Both the position numbers and the translations under genes were made by a program. 64,000 nucleotides of DNA from contig CM114272.1 in NCBI GenBank assembly GCA_050084515.1, positions 992,001 to 1,056,000 of the forward strand. The letters are read 5' to 3'. Below, piece after piece: positions 24,550-36,839 of this stretch (position 1 is its first letter; every line of letters begins with the position of its first letter). A model generated the notes under the pieces. The model was not told where the DNA came from. It ran no database searches and saw only the letters and a program-made list of their open reading frames with translations. This DNA comes from Blasia pusilla. Taxonomy: Eukaryota > Marchantiophyta > Marchantiopsida > Blasiales.

Positions 24550-26070
24550 CTTTCAACGAATGCGCCTATTACTCAAGACATTTATCAAGATGACAAAAGT
24601 TGCGTTGATATGTGCTTCTACATCAGCCAGGTTCTTCTTAAATGGACCCTCTGTAAAGTGCAGCAGTCTCCTTTCTTTGGGATCATGATTGATGAGTCGA
24701 TTGATATATCTATTATAGGACATATTTTTGTGTTTGCAACCTATTTAGACAAGGGCCAGGTTGAGAGTTTGTTTATAGGATTGTTACATTGTCCAGAGAA
24801 ATGTTGGAATGCAATTACTAGTAGTCTTTTGGAGTTGCTAAAGGATTCGAGGTTAGATTTTGCAAAGATGGTGGCATTTGGTTTTGATGGGGCCTCCACT
24901 ATGGTAGGGAGTCAAAATGGAGTTTCATCTCAACTAAAGCATCAGGTAAATCCATTCATGTTCTCGGTACATTGTGTCGCACATAGGACCAACCTTGCTA
25001 ATCTATCAGCAGCCAAAGGGGTAGGTTGTAAAGATATATCTATTGAAGTAGATTTGATCTTAAATGTTGTCGTTGGTTATTTAAGAAGATCTTCAAAGAG
25101 AAAGTGCGGTCTTGCAATACTACAAGAGAAGTTGAATGACTCTCAAAGAGTTATGAAGAGGTATCACAAAATTTATTGGTTGTCACGTTGGCAAGGTGTC
25201 ACTACTTTGTGTGACTCCTTGGAATCAGCTCTGACATATTTCAAGGATATTTCCCCCTCTGAAGATGATGGTAATGCTTCCAATATAAAAAAACAAATTA
25301 AGATCATTTCAAATGATTTACCAGCTGTACTTTTTGGCAGATATCTTGTTTCTTCTTGCTAATTTGAGTGAGGTGTTTCAATACAAGTTTGTAGACGCTA
25401 GTACTATTGATAGTATTGTAAATTCAGAAATAGCTTCTATTACAATGAACTTTGTGATGGAGAATCTTTAATTGGATGCTTCTACTTTCTCTAAAGATAC
25501 GGGTTATCATCTTCTACCTGGCTTTGGTCCCCCTAGTGGATTTTTGAAACGTCTGTCATCAGAGATAAAGGGAAAAAAGTACCATAGCATTGAAATGTTA
25601 AGGGATAGGATTTAGAGGCTGCTCTCATGTCTCAAAAAAATTTTTCTAAGAGTGCTTGTGTGGCTTTACAAGGTAGGTTTAGGGATAATAATCTCATAGG
25701 TGCAATGAGGATCATGAAACCTCTGCATATGCCTTCACGACAAGTAGGATTAAAAAGTTGGGGTTGTAAGTATTTAGATGATCTTTGTGCACGTTTTGGA
25801 AGGGACTTGCCCTTGAAAGGTCATTTGCAACCTGCTCTAGTCAATCCAAGAGTTGTAAAACATGAGTTTCAATCTCTTAAACTCATCGCTACCACAAAAT
25901 GGAAAGATCAAAACTTTCAAGATCTGTGTGCTAAGGTAAGTTGGAGCCCATTCTTGCAATGTAAGTTCTCTAACCTCCTCATTTTAGCCAACATTGCTAG
26001 GGTGCAATGTGTGAGCTCGGCTATTTGGACGCCCCCTCTAAATGCAAGAACATACCATTTCATGTTGTAA
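24472..26070 (+). pseudogene. hAT-family transposase, broken
   Basis: The main frame (24,472-25,362) contains the RNase H-like core of a hAT transposase of the DUF4371/zinc-finger-MYM-associated kind. It has FFGIMIDESIDISIIGH (first catalytic Asp region), FAKMVAFGFDGASTMVG (second Asp region) and FMFSVHCVAHRTNLAN. The frame is lost at 25,362. Further family-like sequence continues in other frames, with 25,627-26,070 representing part of the insertion domain. The N-terminal zinc finger and the C-terminal dimerisation block are not seen, and terminal inverted repeats were not found. A dead DNA transposon remnant. Confidence 0.85.
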
Positions 26071-26093
26071 AGGGGTTGAACTCTCTAGAGTTC

Positions 26094-26330
26094 CTAGCCT
26101 GTTGAGTCACACCAACTCCTTAACTCCGCAATGAAGTCGTGTAGCTCTATGGTGCCTACAGCACCCGAAAACCTACGCGGTCCTCTACCCGGGTCGTCCA
26201 TCTCGTACACCCAACTAGTAGGACAACTCAATGTGTACGATGGATCACTAACACACTCCTCTACATGTTCCCCCTTGTCTGAAGATGACACAGAAGGAGA
26301 TCGAGGTGGTCTCTCACGCGGAGATCCTTG
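26094..26330 (-). pseudogene. Gag N-terminus of a DNMT-type Ty3 element (fragment)
   Basis: The minus strand encodes a Gag start (MSSSDKGEHVEE, then PTSWVYEMDDPGRGPRR, then GTIELHDFIAELRSWCD). The first part matches the minus-strand gag start at 63,854-64,000. The second part continues as in the plus-strand gag at 59,950. This copy therefore shows the ancestral, unbroken join between the two segments. Nothing downstream of about codon 65 is preserved. Confidence 0.7.
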
Positions 26331-28075
26331 AAACCTCGCACCATTCTAGATAAATCCTCCAGAGCTACTCTAAGGTCCACTACCTCGCCTCTCAAGATCC
26401 CAAAAGGACACCGTGATGGCCCTCATACCTCTCTCACACGATCACTCTAAATCTAGCGATTTATCCCTCAATCACTAAAACTAAACATGCGGCACTCAAT
26501 CTACACTCTCTCATTGAGACGTGTGTTGTGAGGCAACAAGCAGCGTGGAGCGGCACTTCAACCAATTTATCGTCTCATCGACGAACCATCCTCAACTCTG
26601 GACATCCCTCACAAGTCTATTTCCCCTAAATCCATACATCATTGATGCTCCTAGCATTAGCACGAAACCCAATATCCCAAATAACTTCCCAATATTTGGA
26701 ATTCCCTCACACGTATAGGGTAAGAGACCAGAATGGGTAACCTGACAACAATATCGATGTCGCTCCTCAGCAACATCAAATCTTGACCCCAACTTGGTCG
26801 TGAAGACAACTCCTCCAATCAGCAAGTCGTACTCCTCTCGTACTAACGTTGCTCAAACCTCCTTGATGTGCGATGCAGGTCCAACGGTCCGGTGCGGCAC
26901 AGGCTACCAATGGCACAACACTCGAGAATAGGGTGCGGCAGTCGATGGAATACCCTCCATAATCATTCATTCACACGCTCTACTCCTTATTGAAGGAGCG
27001 GCTCCGCGATCGAGACGGTGCGGCCACAAGGAGCACAGCGCATCAATCGGCGGCATGTTGCGTTTCGGCCACAAGTAGCACAGCGCATCAATCGGCGGTG
27101 TGTTGCGGCTACGGATGTCACGAGACGGTACTCGATCATCATCGAGTGGCTACCAATCACAACATATCAGCATGAAATGAAAACTCGAACACCATAACCG
27201 AGGGTCACCTTCCGTCACTGGCCGATGAAGAAACTCTGATGACGATGACGGCCAAATCAAAGTACATGGTGGCGGCGGAGGTCAGAGAATCAACGGTGGT
27301 CATGGAAGACCCTCCACTCTGTAATGGCGGCAATGGAAAACCAAAGAGTGGACAATGGATGAACGCAACTTTGAGCATCACTAGGTGGCGACGGCGGCCG
27401 ACGGTGGACATTGGACGTTGGACCGTTGAAGGTGGATGGTGGACCATTGATGGTGACGGCGTACCGTTGATAATGACGGTTGACGGTTGACCATTGATGG
27501 TGAGGGTTGACCATCAATGGCACACCGTTGATGGTAACTATGATGGCGATGGCCGCCGCCGGCGTGGCGGCTGGTTTACGATTTGAACAATTTAACCCTA
27601 AAAATCGCCTACAAATGGCAGTTTTGCAAGATTGACCATCACTTTTTGCTCAAAACTCCAAATTATGCACCGTCTAATGTACAACGTGCACAACTTCACG
27701 ATCTTCGACGACATCAAAAAATATTTTGAATCGAACATTCCAGTAAAAATAGACAAGGATTGTCGTAAAGTCCAATGTCTCTTTCTCCTATACAAAATTC
27801 AACAGCGCTTCCGCGTTGATTCTCCTAGCAAAAATGTAAAACTTGTGAAAATACAAATCAGCAAGCTACATGGTGCTCCCAAGAGCACCACCATGGGGCA
27901 ACCCGCCCCCATACTCAATCCCTATAAAAAATTGGGCAACACTTCCCCACCCCAAGCGGCTCTTGCTCTTGCTTTGGTGAGCACTCCCATTAATTGTTGA
28001 ACGGGGGATACGATCCCCAACCTGCAAAACCAGCAAATGACTAGCGAGCTCCCCCATGAAGCTCTCTCACTCACT
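26331..28075. other. Spacer with short duplications
   Basis: No gene is recognised. Near 27,008-27,110 a 45-bp piece containing GCACAGCGCATCAATCGGCG is repeated twice. 27,230-27,560 is a loose minisatellite of GATGGT, GACCGTTGA and ACCATTGATGG words. Part may be leader sequence upstream of the gag fragment, which reads leftward. Confidence 0.45.
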
Positions 28076-28079
28076 CATT

Positions 28080-28510
28080 CTCTCTTTGTAAAATAAGATC
28101 CAATCTCTCTCACAACACCATAGTTCTCACATGTGTGCACTCTCACATGTCTCTCTCAATGTCAAACCAAACCCACTCTCATAACGAGAGGCCTTGGTTA
28201 CACACACAAGGCAATCAAGACCATAGCTTTGCCGCCTCATGCCAAGAGGTTCAACAAAGAGAGAATGAGCTCTCAAGCTCTCTCTCCTTGAGGTATACCC
28301 CTTCCCTCTCCCAAGCTCTCTCCATGATAACCTATGCTCCCAAGTCACCTCCTTGGCTCTTGATTTGATGTAGGAGGTCAAGCGCCACTTACCAAAAATA
28401 TAAAGTTGATCATATACTTACTCAAAATGGTACTTACCTAAAATAGTAACTTTCTCAATATCACTCCAAATGAGCCAAAATGAAGGGGAAACTTTCTCCG
28501 GCCCTCAGCA
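28080..28510 (+). repeat. Inverted repeat arm, left
   Basis: About 420 bp that reappear as the reverse complement at 33,835-34,250. Shared blocks include ATCCAATCTCTCTC, ACCAAACCCACTCTC, GCCGCCTCATGCCAAGAGGT, TCAACAAAGAGAGAATGA and CAAGTCACCTCCTTGGCTCT. Both arms have a unique outer end near AAGATCCAATC. It could be a solo LTR or a non-autonomous element present twice in opposite orientation. Confidence 0.75.
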
Positions 28511-28756
28511 TGTCATCTTCAACCTACTGAGCAAGTCCTCCACTATTCACGAAGGCGCTCTACTCGATCTCATCGATCTATCCTTAAAGACATGACACCC
28601 GCGCAAAAGGGTTTACTTTGGTGTGATCGACATGGAACAATAGAAGGCAAAGATCAAGAAGGGATTATGGAGGTATTGCTTCTTTCATCAGGTTTGAATT
28701 TCTACCTCTCAAACATCTAGAAGATTAAGACATCGGGGGCCCATATCATTGGCTAC

Positions 28757-29278
28757 GTCTTGGTTTGACTGGGAGATCTAACTCTTATTTGGAAATTTTG
28801 TATTTTGCACCATTGTCCATGCCTATCTACTCAACACGCACTTGGAGTCAAAGTCAACCGTTTCATTCACTTATTGGGGATGTTCTCAAATATCAAAGCA
28901 AAGGTGAAGTCTTTCTAGTTGGGGATTTCAATGCTAGCAAACGTACTACTCAATTTACCGAATTCAATCACTTCTTGACTTCTCCTCTTCTAAAAGAACT
29001 AGAGGATGGTTTCAGGTCTTAATCTCTTCACATCTTTCTATAAATCCGTTGACACAACTTTTTTTAAACTTTTGGAACCACTTGTAATTCCTGAGCTCTT
29101 AATGGAACCTCACATTTTTCCGACTCTTCATCCAATACATTTTTTCCTCATCAAGTATCTTCTCTCCTCGCCCATAAATAGCTCTCATATCTCTACATTT
29201 GAAATTTTAGAACCTATGGTTGAATCCATTGTCTCACAAAGTCTAAAGACCAAGAGAGAAGCTCACCAAAGACAATGA
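28757..29278 (+). pseudogene. LINE endonuclease fragment
   Basis: The frame at 28,765-29,022 contains ILYFAPLSMPIYSTRTW, then FLVGDFNASKRTTQF. The GDFN signature (28,918-28,935) is a conserved catalytic motif of the APE-type endonuclease of L1-like retrotransposons. The following frame (29,006-29,278) continues in a shifted phase. The upstream half of the endonuclease and all of the reverse transcriptase are missing. The fragment ends where an LTR-related sequence begins. Confidence 0.6.
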
Positions 29279-29284
29279 AGCCTA

Positions 29285-30310
29285 ATAAAGAATTTGTTTA
29301 TGAAGTGCTTCGCTCTTAAACAAAGCATGATGAAGAAGAAGAAGCTTGTGTACTTCGCATAGTAACGAAGCACGAATCACCTTGTAATAAGAGGAAGAGC
29401 TTCGTCCTCGTACGAAGAGGAAGAGCTTTGTCTTGGAAAAAAGAAGAAAAGGTCTTGACCTCACATTGAAGAGAAGATTGTTCGTAATTCCAAGCGGCAC
29501 ACCGTTAGAGTAGTTAGGCTATGAAGAGGCGTGACTTTTCGGACTTGATAGGAAGTTAGGACAGTTACAACCTACGGATTCCTAGGGATCATTGGAAACC
29601 TTAAGAGAACCGTAGATCAAGGTAGTTAAAAGATCCCAATAGGTACCTACTTAGCAAGAAGCACTTTAGATCTTTAGTATTGATCCCATTTGGAAGGATT
29701 ATTAAGGATCATCAATGTGGTTATCAGCATCATTCTCTTACGAGGTCCTTATGGTGTAGGAATGGTCTAAGCAAAAGAGTAGTACCCTCTCGTTCTTCTA
29801 TATACTTCAAAATTTCTCATTCTCAATGGAACAGTAAGGAACTCACTTCCTTCATTCTGATGTGCGACATGTATTCATGAATCATCTTATTGAGTCTCCA
29901 AAGTGAGGAGTGGATTAGGAGAGCAACTTTCACCAACAAAATAATCAACAGCAAGATGTGAGAAATTTGTTTGACATAGAGTAGCTTGCCAAGACGGATT
30001 GAGTTCCGAAAGTAGGAGAAGCCATCTTCTTGTTGAGATCTTTGTGAGTTTCTTTGGTGTTGAGTCAAGATCTACGTGAGCGAGAATTCAATTCCACTTG
30101 AGAGAATTGAGGAAGGAAATTTTGGTACTAATGAAGAGAAGAATATAATGAAGATTGATTGAATCCAAACTGTATACACTTAATTACAACTATTGCAAGA
30201 TAAACACCAACTTAAACTCTCTTTACAGATAATCGTGATCCTCTTGAGGATCAAACTCATTAAATTACCATAAAAGGTCCAACTCTTAGAACTCTTGTAC
30301 ATGAAATAAA
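29285..30310 (+). mobile_element. 5' LTR (truncated) of LTR element B
   Basis: The reverse complement of the LTRs at 39,834-41,005 and 46,208-47,412 matches here in diverged form. Shared blocks are a GAAGTGCTTCG start with AGAGCTTCGTCCTCGT, GAGTAGTACCCTCTCG, GACGGATTGAGTTCCGAAAG and GAGATCTTTGTGAGTTTCTT. The first part of the LTR is missing, and a LINE fragment lies next to the break. A tRNA-Asp-like primer-binding site follows, so this is a 5' LTR in plus orientation. Confidence 0.7.
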
Positions 30311-30323
30311 CAATCACAAAGTC

Positions 30324-30344
30324 TTGGCGCGGCTTCCGGGGATC
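30324..30344 (+). promoter_or_regulatory. Primer-binding site, tRNA-Asp type, element B
   Basis: TGGCGCGGCTTCCGGGGATC resembles the complement of the 3' end of plant tRNA-Asp, with two or three changes from the site in element A. It lies just 3' of the LTR-like sequence, as expected for the start of reverse transcription. Confidence 0.65.
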
Positions 30345-31077
30345 CTAAGATTAGTTGAAAAGGAAGCGGGTGATGGGTAACCCCGGCCCAGAGGAGGAAG
30401 CCTCACGACCGCCCAATCCAAGCCATTTAATTCTCATGAAGGAGCATCTCCTAGCTCTAGCTATCCCCCTTAGGCAGTGGATGAAAAAAGATAGCAATCT
30501 TTTCACTACATAAGTATTAGAAAAGGTAGAAAAGTTAATTACTCTTGTCAAAGAATCCGTCGCCAAATGGTGCTCCGCCCACAAACGTCAGTTGTACTTG
30601 GTGATGACCCGGTACTTCTGTTTATGGGAGGAAAACATAGCATGTAGATTGAGTGCACATCCACACACCTATAGAAATTAAGAGGATCCAACTATCTCTC
30701 CATGGAGCTATACCCTGTACCAGTCTTGGGTGAGCCACCAAGCTCACAAATCCCAGGGGTTGCTCATGGAAGACTCCCGGCCATCAACTTAGGATTAGCA
30801 AGCTGATAGACGCAATAAGCAACAAGAAGGTCATCTGTCTTGGAAACCGCCGGGTGTATCTCCCAATCTTCATCCTCCAACAAAGCCGAGGATCAAGAAG
30901 AAAGACAAGAGTGCGTTCCCACGCACTTCTCAGGTCACTTCTGAGTCGCACGACGACACAACCTGGAATCCCTTTGGGGACTCAGGGGACGAGGAATCTA
31001 CCTGGACAACCAAGCCTAAACCCCTACCTCCCCCTTCCTGAAGATCCTCTCCATGGCCTAGTAGTCTAATCCCCCCA

Positions 31078-33740
31078 ATGGCCAATACTAGGAAGACCCT
31101 GCTACAGTACCTCACTTTTGCGGGAGGACAGAGGGATGTTGTTGACAATTTTGTCCTCGAGTTTACCCATGTGGCTAAGGCTAATGGGGAGGGCTCATAG
31201 GAAGATTTGTTACGAGTATTCCCGAGCCTTCTAAAGAAACGAGCAAGCCATTGGTATAAGGGCCTAGGAGCTGAAGTCACCGAAATGTGGAAGGGGATAC
31301 TTGAGGCCTTCCTTCATGAGTTCTGGGACTTGGAGGTCAAGGACAGGCTTCTTACAAGCTTTGAGATTTAAGGCGTCAGAAGAAGGAGACTCTTAGGGAA
31401 TATACACAAAGATTCCAAAGTTTGATGAATGAACTAGAACACACCACTACCTCCCAGTTGGTAGATTGGTTTGTGTCTGGACTATCCAAGGATATGGACA
31501 GGTATTCTCACCAAGGCCAACGAGACTCGCTAGAATCGATCATCGCATCCACCAAGGCGTACGACGCCTCCGAGAAATATCGCAAGATGGCGCCACCAAT
31601 GGCGGGGTGCTTTGCAGACTAGTTCCTCGTCTGAGGGCGAAGCATCCTCTATGGAAAGTGAACCTTCTACTCACGATACCACAGAGTCCTTGATCTCTAA
31701 AGAAGACTCAAACTCCAAGTAGAAGAAAGTGAGCAAACACCACAGCCCTTCCAAGGGTGGGCCGAAAACTAGGCATGCAAAGCATGTCACCCTGAAGTCC
31801 GTAAGTCTAGTACAAGAGATTGCAAAGAAGGCGGGGAGGTCAGCCATTGAGGAGTTAAGTAAACAAATGGAAAAGTTGAAGGTGCATCTGGCGGCCCAGA
31901 AGGAGACCACGTCTTATGAGGCCGAACGTATGGTGTTGTGCCTGCGGAAATCAAGGGCATGTTGCCGAGGAATGTTCCCTTCAAAGAGATGTGCGTTGGA
32001 TTCAGGAAGATCCAACCGCAGAAGAAAGTTGGTATGAAGCCGAACAATGGGAAGGCTGTTATGCAATTCAAGCCATGCCAGCCCCTAATCCCGGACGGAA
32101 TTTGATTGCAAGGTATGTGCCTCTAGAATACGATGAATAGAGACCCTTGAGGCAGATTATGGGCCCTGCAGCCTTCACTCCACCGATAAAAAGAAATTAT
32201 TGCTACAATTGCCGAGTTGCCGACCATTGGGCAAACAATTGCCCAAACCCAAAGAGGCATGTAATACTCAACCCCTTGTGCGGAAATTGCAAGAAGGGCG
32301 GCCACACTGCAATGGAGTGCCCGGAACCCAAGGTTCCTTGATTGCTGGTCAAGTATGTGGCTTTCCCATGAGCACATATGGAGTCCAAGAATGAGGTTAA
32401 CGTTTAGCTCATCCGAGTGGAGGAGTTAACTTCTCCCTAGACCTGTAAAAAGGTTACTATCAGGGAAGAGGAGTCTGACAGAAAGGTAGCCAAAGAATCC
32501 TCGGAGTGGCTTGGGGATCTTTTGAACGAAGCCCTCGCCGTCACCACGAGTTGAAAGAGGAAGACGGCTGAGACAACCAGGACGAGAGTAGGATCTTCAT
32601 CTTTGCACGAAGTCAAAGACTCCAAGAAGAAAAGAACTGACACCTTGCGAGTAGGGAAGGCCATTCTCTAAGGGGATGTGGACCTGACCTTTCACCAAAG
32701 TCATCCGAAGTGCTTTCACCAAGATGTCAAGGACCAGGTTTGTGCTCAAGTCTGCCAAGACCAAGCTCAAGAAGAGGTGTCACAACAGACAATAGGAAGA
32801 CCGAGGGCATAAAAGGAGCCAGTAGTACAAGCCACAATGACTTCGCCACTAGTTCTAGAAGCTTACGATCTACTTAGGGACTCGGCCTCAATGTCGGAAA
32901 ATATCAACTTATTACAATTGTTGATGGATAACCCACTCTACGATATCATTTTGCAATATTGGAAGGGGAGCGAGAGAAAAAAAAAATAGTCCTTGAAGAG
33001 TCTATCGGTGGTGGACTTATTCCGTATTGAAGTAGAAGACTTGGGAACTCCAGAAGTGGAAGTCAAGATCAATGGACAAACCATTAAGAAGGTCCCCATT
33101 GACTCCGGAAGTGGGATCAACATTATGACGGAGCAGACAACCCATGCTTTGGGATACACGAAGTATGAGCCCACCGAGAATTATCTGCGGTTTGCGGATC
33201 AGTCTCGAAAGTGACCACTCGGACAACTCACTCAGATTCCAACAATGGTTGGGGGTGTATTATTTGTGCTGGACTACTTAGTGTTAGAGCCATTGACGGC
33301 CACCAGATATCCCTTGCTCATTGGATGACCGACGCGCGAGTGACCACCAACTGGAAGAGAAGATGGTTCACGTTCCAAGCCCTAGACCAATTCCTGAAAA
33401 AAGATGATCAAACTTTCATGGAAATCTCGACCAACTCAAGGAGAAACGCGGGCGACTGTCAAGGGTTCTACGTCAGACCAGGAGGAACGACAGCTACTGA
33501 GTCCTCATCTAATGTATATTATTTAGAGTGTTATGAAGTCGACGAAGAGTTGGCATCTAGAAAACAAAGGTCGTCTCGAGAAGAAGAAAAATTAGGCCAT
33601 AGTAACTTCCAATTTTCAAAGAATATGGTCTCAGAAAGGACTAGCATCACGTCCCAATTACGAGTCAAAAATCCTTACATCTCTCCGCGGAATTATCTCC
33701 AGAATAACTCTATAATTATAAAAATTATCAAGTCCTTTAG
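31078..33740 (+). pseudogene. Gag-protease of LTR element B (3'-truncated)
   Basis: Gag starts at an ATG (31,078; MANTRKTLLQYLTFAGGQRD), with an in-frame TAG at 31,198 at the same codon as in element A. The capsid-like part (FPSLLKKRASQWYKGL) follows, then LEHTTTSQLVDWFVSGLSKD (about 31,436-31,495). Zinc knuckles follow at about 31,935-31,975, 32,200-32,250 (CYNCRVADHWANNC) and 32,280-32,325 (CGNCKKGGHTAMEC). A retropepsin domain carries the DSGSGINIMT active site (33,101 on) in the frame 32,993-33,214. Frames change often. Coding similarity stops near 33,740 without reverse transcriptase, integrase or 3' LTR. A dead relative of element A. Confidence 0.75.
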
Positions 33741-33834
33741 GATAGATCGGTGAGATCTAGTAGAGCGTCTTTAAGAGTAGTGGAGGACAGGCCTAGGAGG
33801 TCGGGGATGACCTGTTGAGGCCCTGAGGAAACTT

Positions 33835-34250
33835 GAGAGAGCAGGTTTCCCCTTCGTTTTTGCTCATTTGGAGCCATATTGAGGAACTTACTATTTTAGA
33901 TAAGTACCATTTTGAGTCTATGATCAACTTTCTATTTTTTTTAAGTGGCCCTTGACCTCCTACATCAGGTCAAGAGCCAAGGAGGTGACTTGGAAGAATA
34001 GGTTACCATGGAGAGAGCTTGGGAGAGGGGAGGTGTATATATCCTAAGGAGAGAGAGCTTGAGAGTTCATTCTCTCTTTGTTGAACCTCTTGGCATGAGG
34101 CGGCGGAGCTATGGTCCCTTGCCTTGTGAGTGTAATCCAAGCCTCTCATTAGGAGAGTGGGTTTGGTTTGATGTGAGAGAGAGTGCACACCTTTGAGAGC
34201 TATGGTGTGAGATTGTGTAGAGAGAGATTGGATCTTAATTTATTGGAGAT
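33835..34250 (-). repeat. Inverted repeat arm, right
   Basis: Reverse complement of 28,080-28,510. The two arms enclose the LINE scrap and element B. The far side runs into about 200 bp of unassigned sequence and then the truncated gag of the first DNMT element. Confidence 0.75.
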
Positions 34251-34444
34251 ATTTTGGTACTTCTTGTCTCGTTGTTTGGATGCCATGAGTTAGCATGGGA
34301 TCGTGCGTGTTTGTGTGTGTGTTTGGTGACAACGATGTATGTTGTGTAGCGATGTGTATGCGCACGACATAAGGCTACAGTGGAGATAATTTTAGCGTTG
34401 GAAGCTCCCGCGAATCTTCGTGAGCTAAGAGGATTCTTGGTGAG

Positions 34445-35450
34445 TTAAGAGAGGCTACTTCCTCTTCCATTAGTGACGTTTTAGGATGTGTCACTCGCAT
34501 GGGAGCAGTTGCACCGTCTAGTCGGGTTCGTCCCAGGTTCAACCCTGTGGTTGAGTTCTTTGCTGAGTTGAGGGCGAGCTACCAGGGGGTACGAAGGGAG
34601 AAGTTACGGAGCATCCAAGACCTTCAGAGGCGCCCGGGTGAGAGTTTATGTGAGGCTTACACTCGCTTGCGCCAGTTGATCAACGTCACTCAGGGGGGTC
34701 ACAGAGGCTCAGGCTATCCAGTCATGGTACGCGATGCTTGACCAGACCTTGCGGCCACGGGTGCGGGAGGGGGTGCTTCTTATGAACACCTCTGCTACGT
34801 TGAGAGATGTTTTTAGGACCGCCGAGAACATTGAGCGCAATATTGCGGAGGAGAGCGTAGCCACCATGGGTTCTGGGTGAGAGCAGTCGCGATTGGCTGC
34901 ACCACCTGTGCAGCAACGTGGACTCCGAGATAGGTCAACTGTGGCACCACGAGCTTAGAGAGGACACCGGGAGCGCGTGGCACAAAGACCTGCGCCTTCA
35001 TATGCGGCTCAACAGCAGCCGCCTACTATTACTAGTTGGTCATATGGTGGAGCCCATCATCAGCGCCATTGCACTCGTCAGGGTCATGAACGTGTGCCTC
35101 AGCATGGAGGAGGAGATGGTGCTGCACCACGAGGTTATCACTGTGACTATTGTCAGAGGTATGGTCATACACGCGCCAAGTGTTTCAGTTTACATCCTGA
35201 GTTACGTCCGGACCGAGGGCCAGAGAGGGCACCAGAGCGAGTAGCCGGTCCGGGTGGGCCTAGAGATCATGCACCAGGTGGTCCCGTTGGGGGACGAGGA
35301 GCTGGAGTTGCCCGACAGGGTGGTGGAGCTGCCCGTGGAGGAGGTAGAGTACCACCACCTAGAGGCGACGAGGGAGACGCCGAACGTGAGGTTGGGATGG
35401 CTCCTCAGATACACAAGCTATAGGAGCACACTGCTGCTATGGCATTGAGG
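34445..35450 (+). pseudogene. Gag with CCHC knuckle, DNMT element copy 1
   Basis: Frames 34,499-34,741 and 34,977-35,423 together cover the second half of Gag. They contain a VEFFAELRASYQGV block, LQRRPGESLCEAYTRLRQL, a Gln/Pro-rich stretch, and a CDYCQRYGHTRAKC zinc knuckle (C-x2-C-x4-H-x4-C, about 35,139-35,180). An Arg/Gly-rich tail follows. The same blocks occur in copy 2 at 60,300-60,960. Confidence 0.75.
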
Positions 35451-36146
35451 TAACCTGATGCCGGATCCGTGGCATCGACATCATATGGAGCAACCACACA
35501 TCTGAAGGATCCTGGTTGGATGTGCGGGGTTGCCTTGATGGACGTTGCCGTAGTTGTGATGCGTGGAGCAGCCGTAGAGTTGGATCCACAGCGAGGGGAC
35601 GCCAGAAAACAGACTAGGCTTCCTCAGTCTTTCACGTTGTCCGAAGCGATAAGGACCCCATCGATGGGTCCTCATCAAAGTTCCTTGAGAGTTGGTGATG
35701 TTTTTGGTGTGCAGGCACGGAGGGCGATGGGAGAAGCGAGTGCAACGACTCCTATTGTTGATGCTTAGGAGGGGCATGTGTCGAGCACATTGTTGGGGGC
35801 GGCCACCATTGTGTACCGCACTCCTTTATTTTCTGCTTCTGATTTTATAACGTTGGGGGGTACGCCCGCCGAGGCTTTTCGTCTGGCCGCTTTGCTATGT
35901 GAGCGCGGAGTTGGAGTTCCTGCATCACGTTCAGAGGTGATTGCAGAGGAGGTGATGGACCTGCCCTTGGAGCAGATGCTCGCACCGTCCACGTCAGATT
36001 CATGGCAGGCTGCGGCTGCTAGGATGGCGAAGATGCTCGCTAGACCCGCGATAGAGCGTGCCATGGCTTCTCCTGGTGTTGTGTTGCCGGATAATCAAGG
36101 AGAGATCTTCTAGTTGGTGAGTCCTTGAGGTAGAGCTTTTAGTCTG

Positions 36147-36520
36147 CAGCGCATCTTGTTGGATTCAGGAGCGCAACCCCTGATGTTGGGGAAAGCATCA
36201 TTCAGAGGATTGGGCTTGACGAGAGCCGATGTGGAGCCTTATCCATTCCAGATACAGACATCCTTGGGTGGAGCGAGTACCACACAGTATATTACCCGAC
36301 AAGAGGTCGTGGTGAGGATTCTCCCGGGATATCCTACAGATGAGTCAGTGGTGCGCGCCAAGGCGATAGTGACTGATGCAGAGTCCTACGACGTCTTGGT
36401 TGGTGGAGCAGTGTTATACCCGATGGGGTTTTCCCTGGATTACAAGGAGGAGTCAGCATCCTACAGACCAGGATGTCAGTCAAGTGATGGGCACCTTAGC
36501 TCATTACCCGTTCGATTCAC
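36147..36520 (+). pseudogene. Retropepsin domain, DNMT element copy 1
   Basis: Within the frame 36,156-36,932, the start LDSGAQPLMLGKASFRGLG gives the D-S-G active site of an aspartic protease. The flap-like region and YDVLVGGAVLYPMGFSLDY follow, typical of Ty3 retropepsins. It is fused in frame to the methyltransferase. In copy 2 the equivalent codon block has a stop directly after the active-site Asp. Confidence 0.75.
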
Positions 36521-36839
36521 AGGTGCAGTGATTGAACAACGGCCAAGAGAGATGGCAAACTTAGCAACATTTAGCAGTGCCATCACTTGGCCTAGTGATT
36601 TGATCGAGGGACATGTCCATGCAGAGGATACTCCCATTCCTGACATTTCTATGGAGAGGAGTGTTATGGTAGTTGCATCATTCCGTGGAGGAGAGGTGTC
36701 GTTGTGGGGTTTGACTGAGGAGCTTCGACGATTGGCAGATGAGCACGTGCAGACCGCGTGGAGCAAGGTGTTTGCACCGGAGCGTGACGGGTCTAAGGAA
36801 CCCGACGTAGCAGGGAGTGCTACAATGACACCCTTGGAT

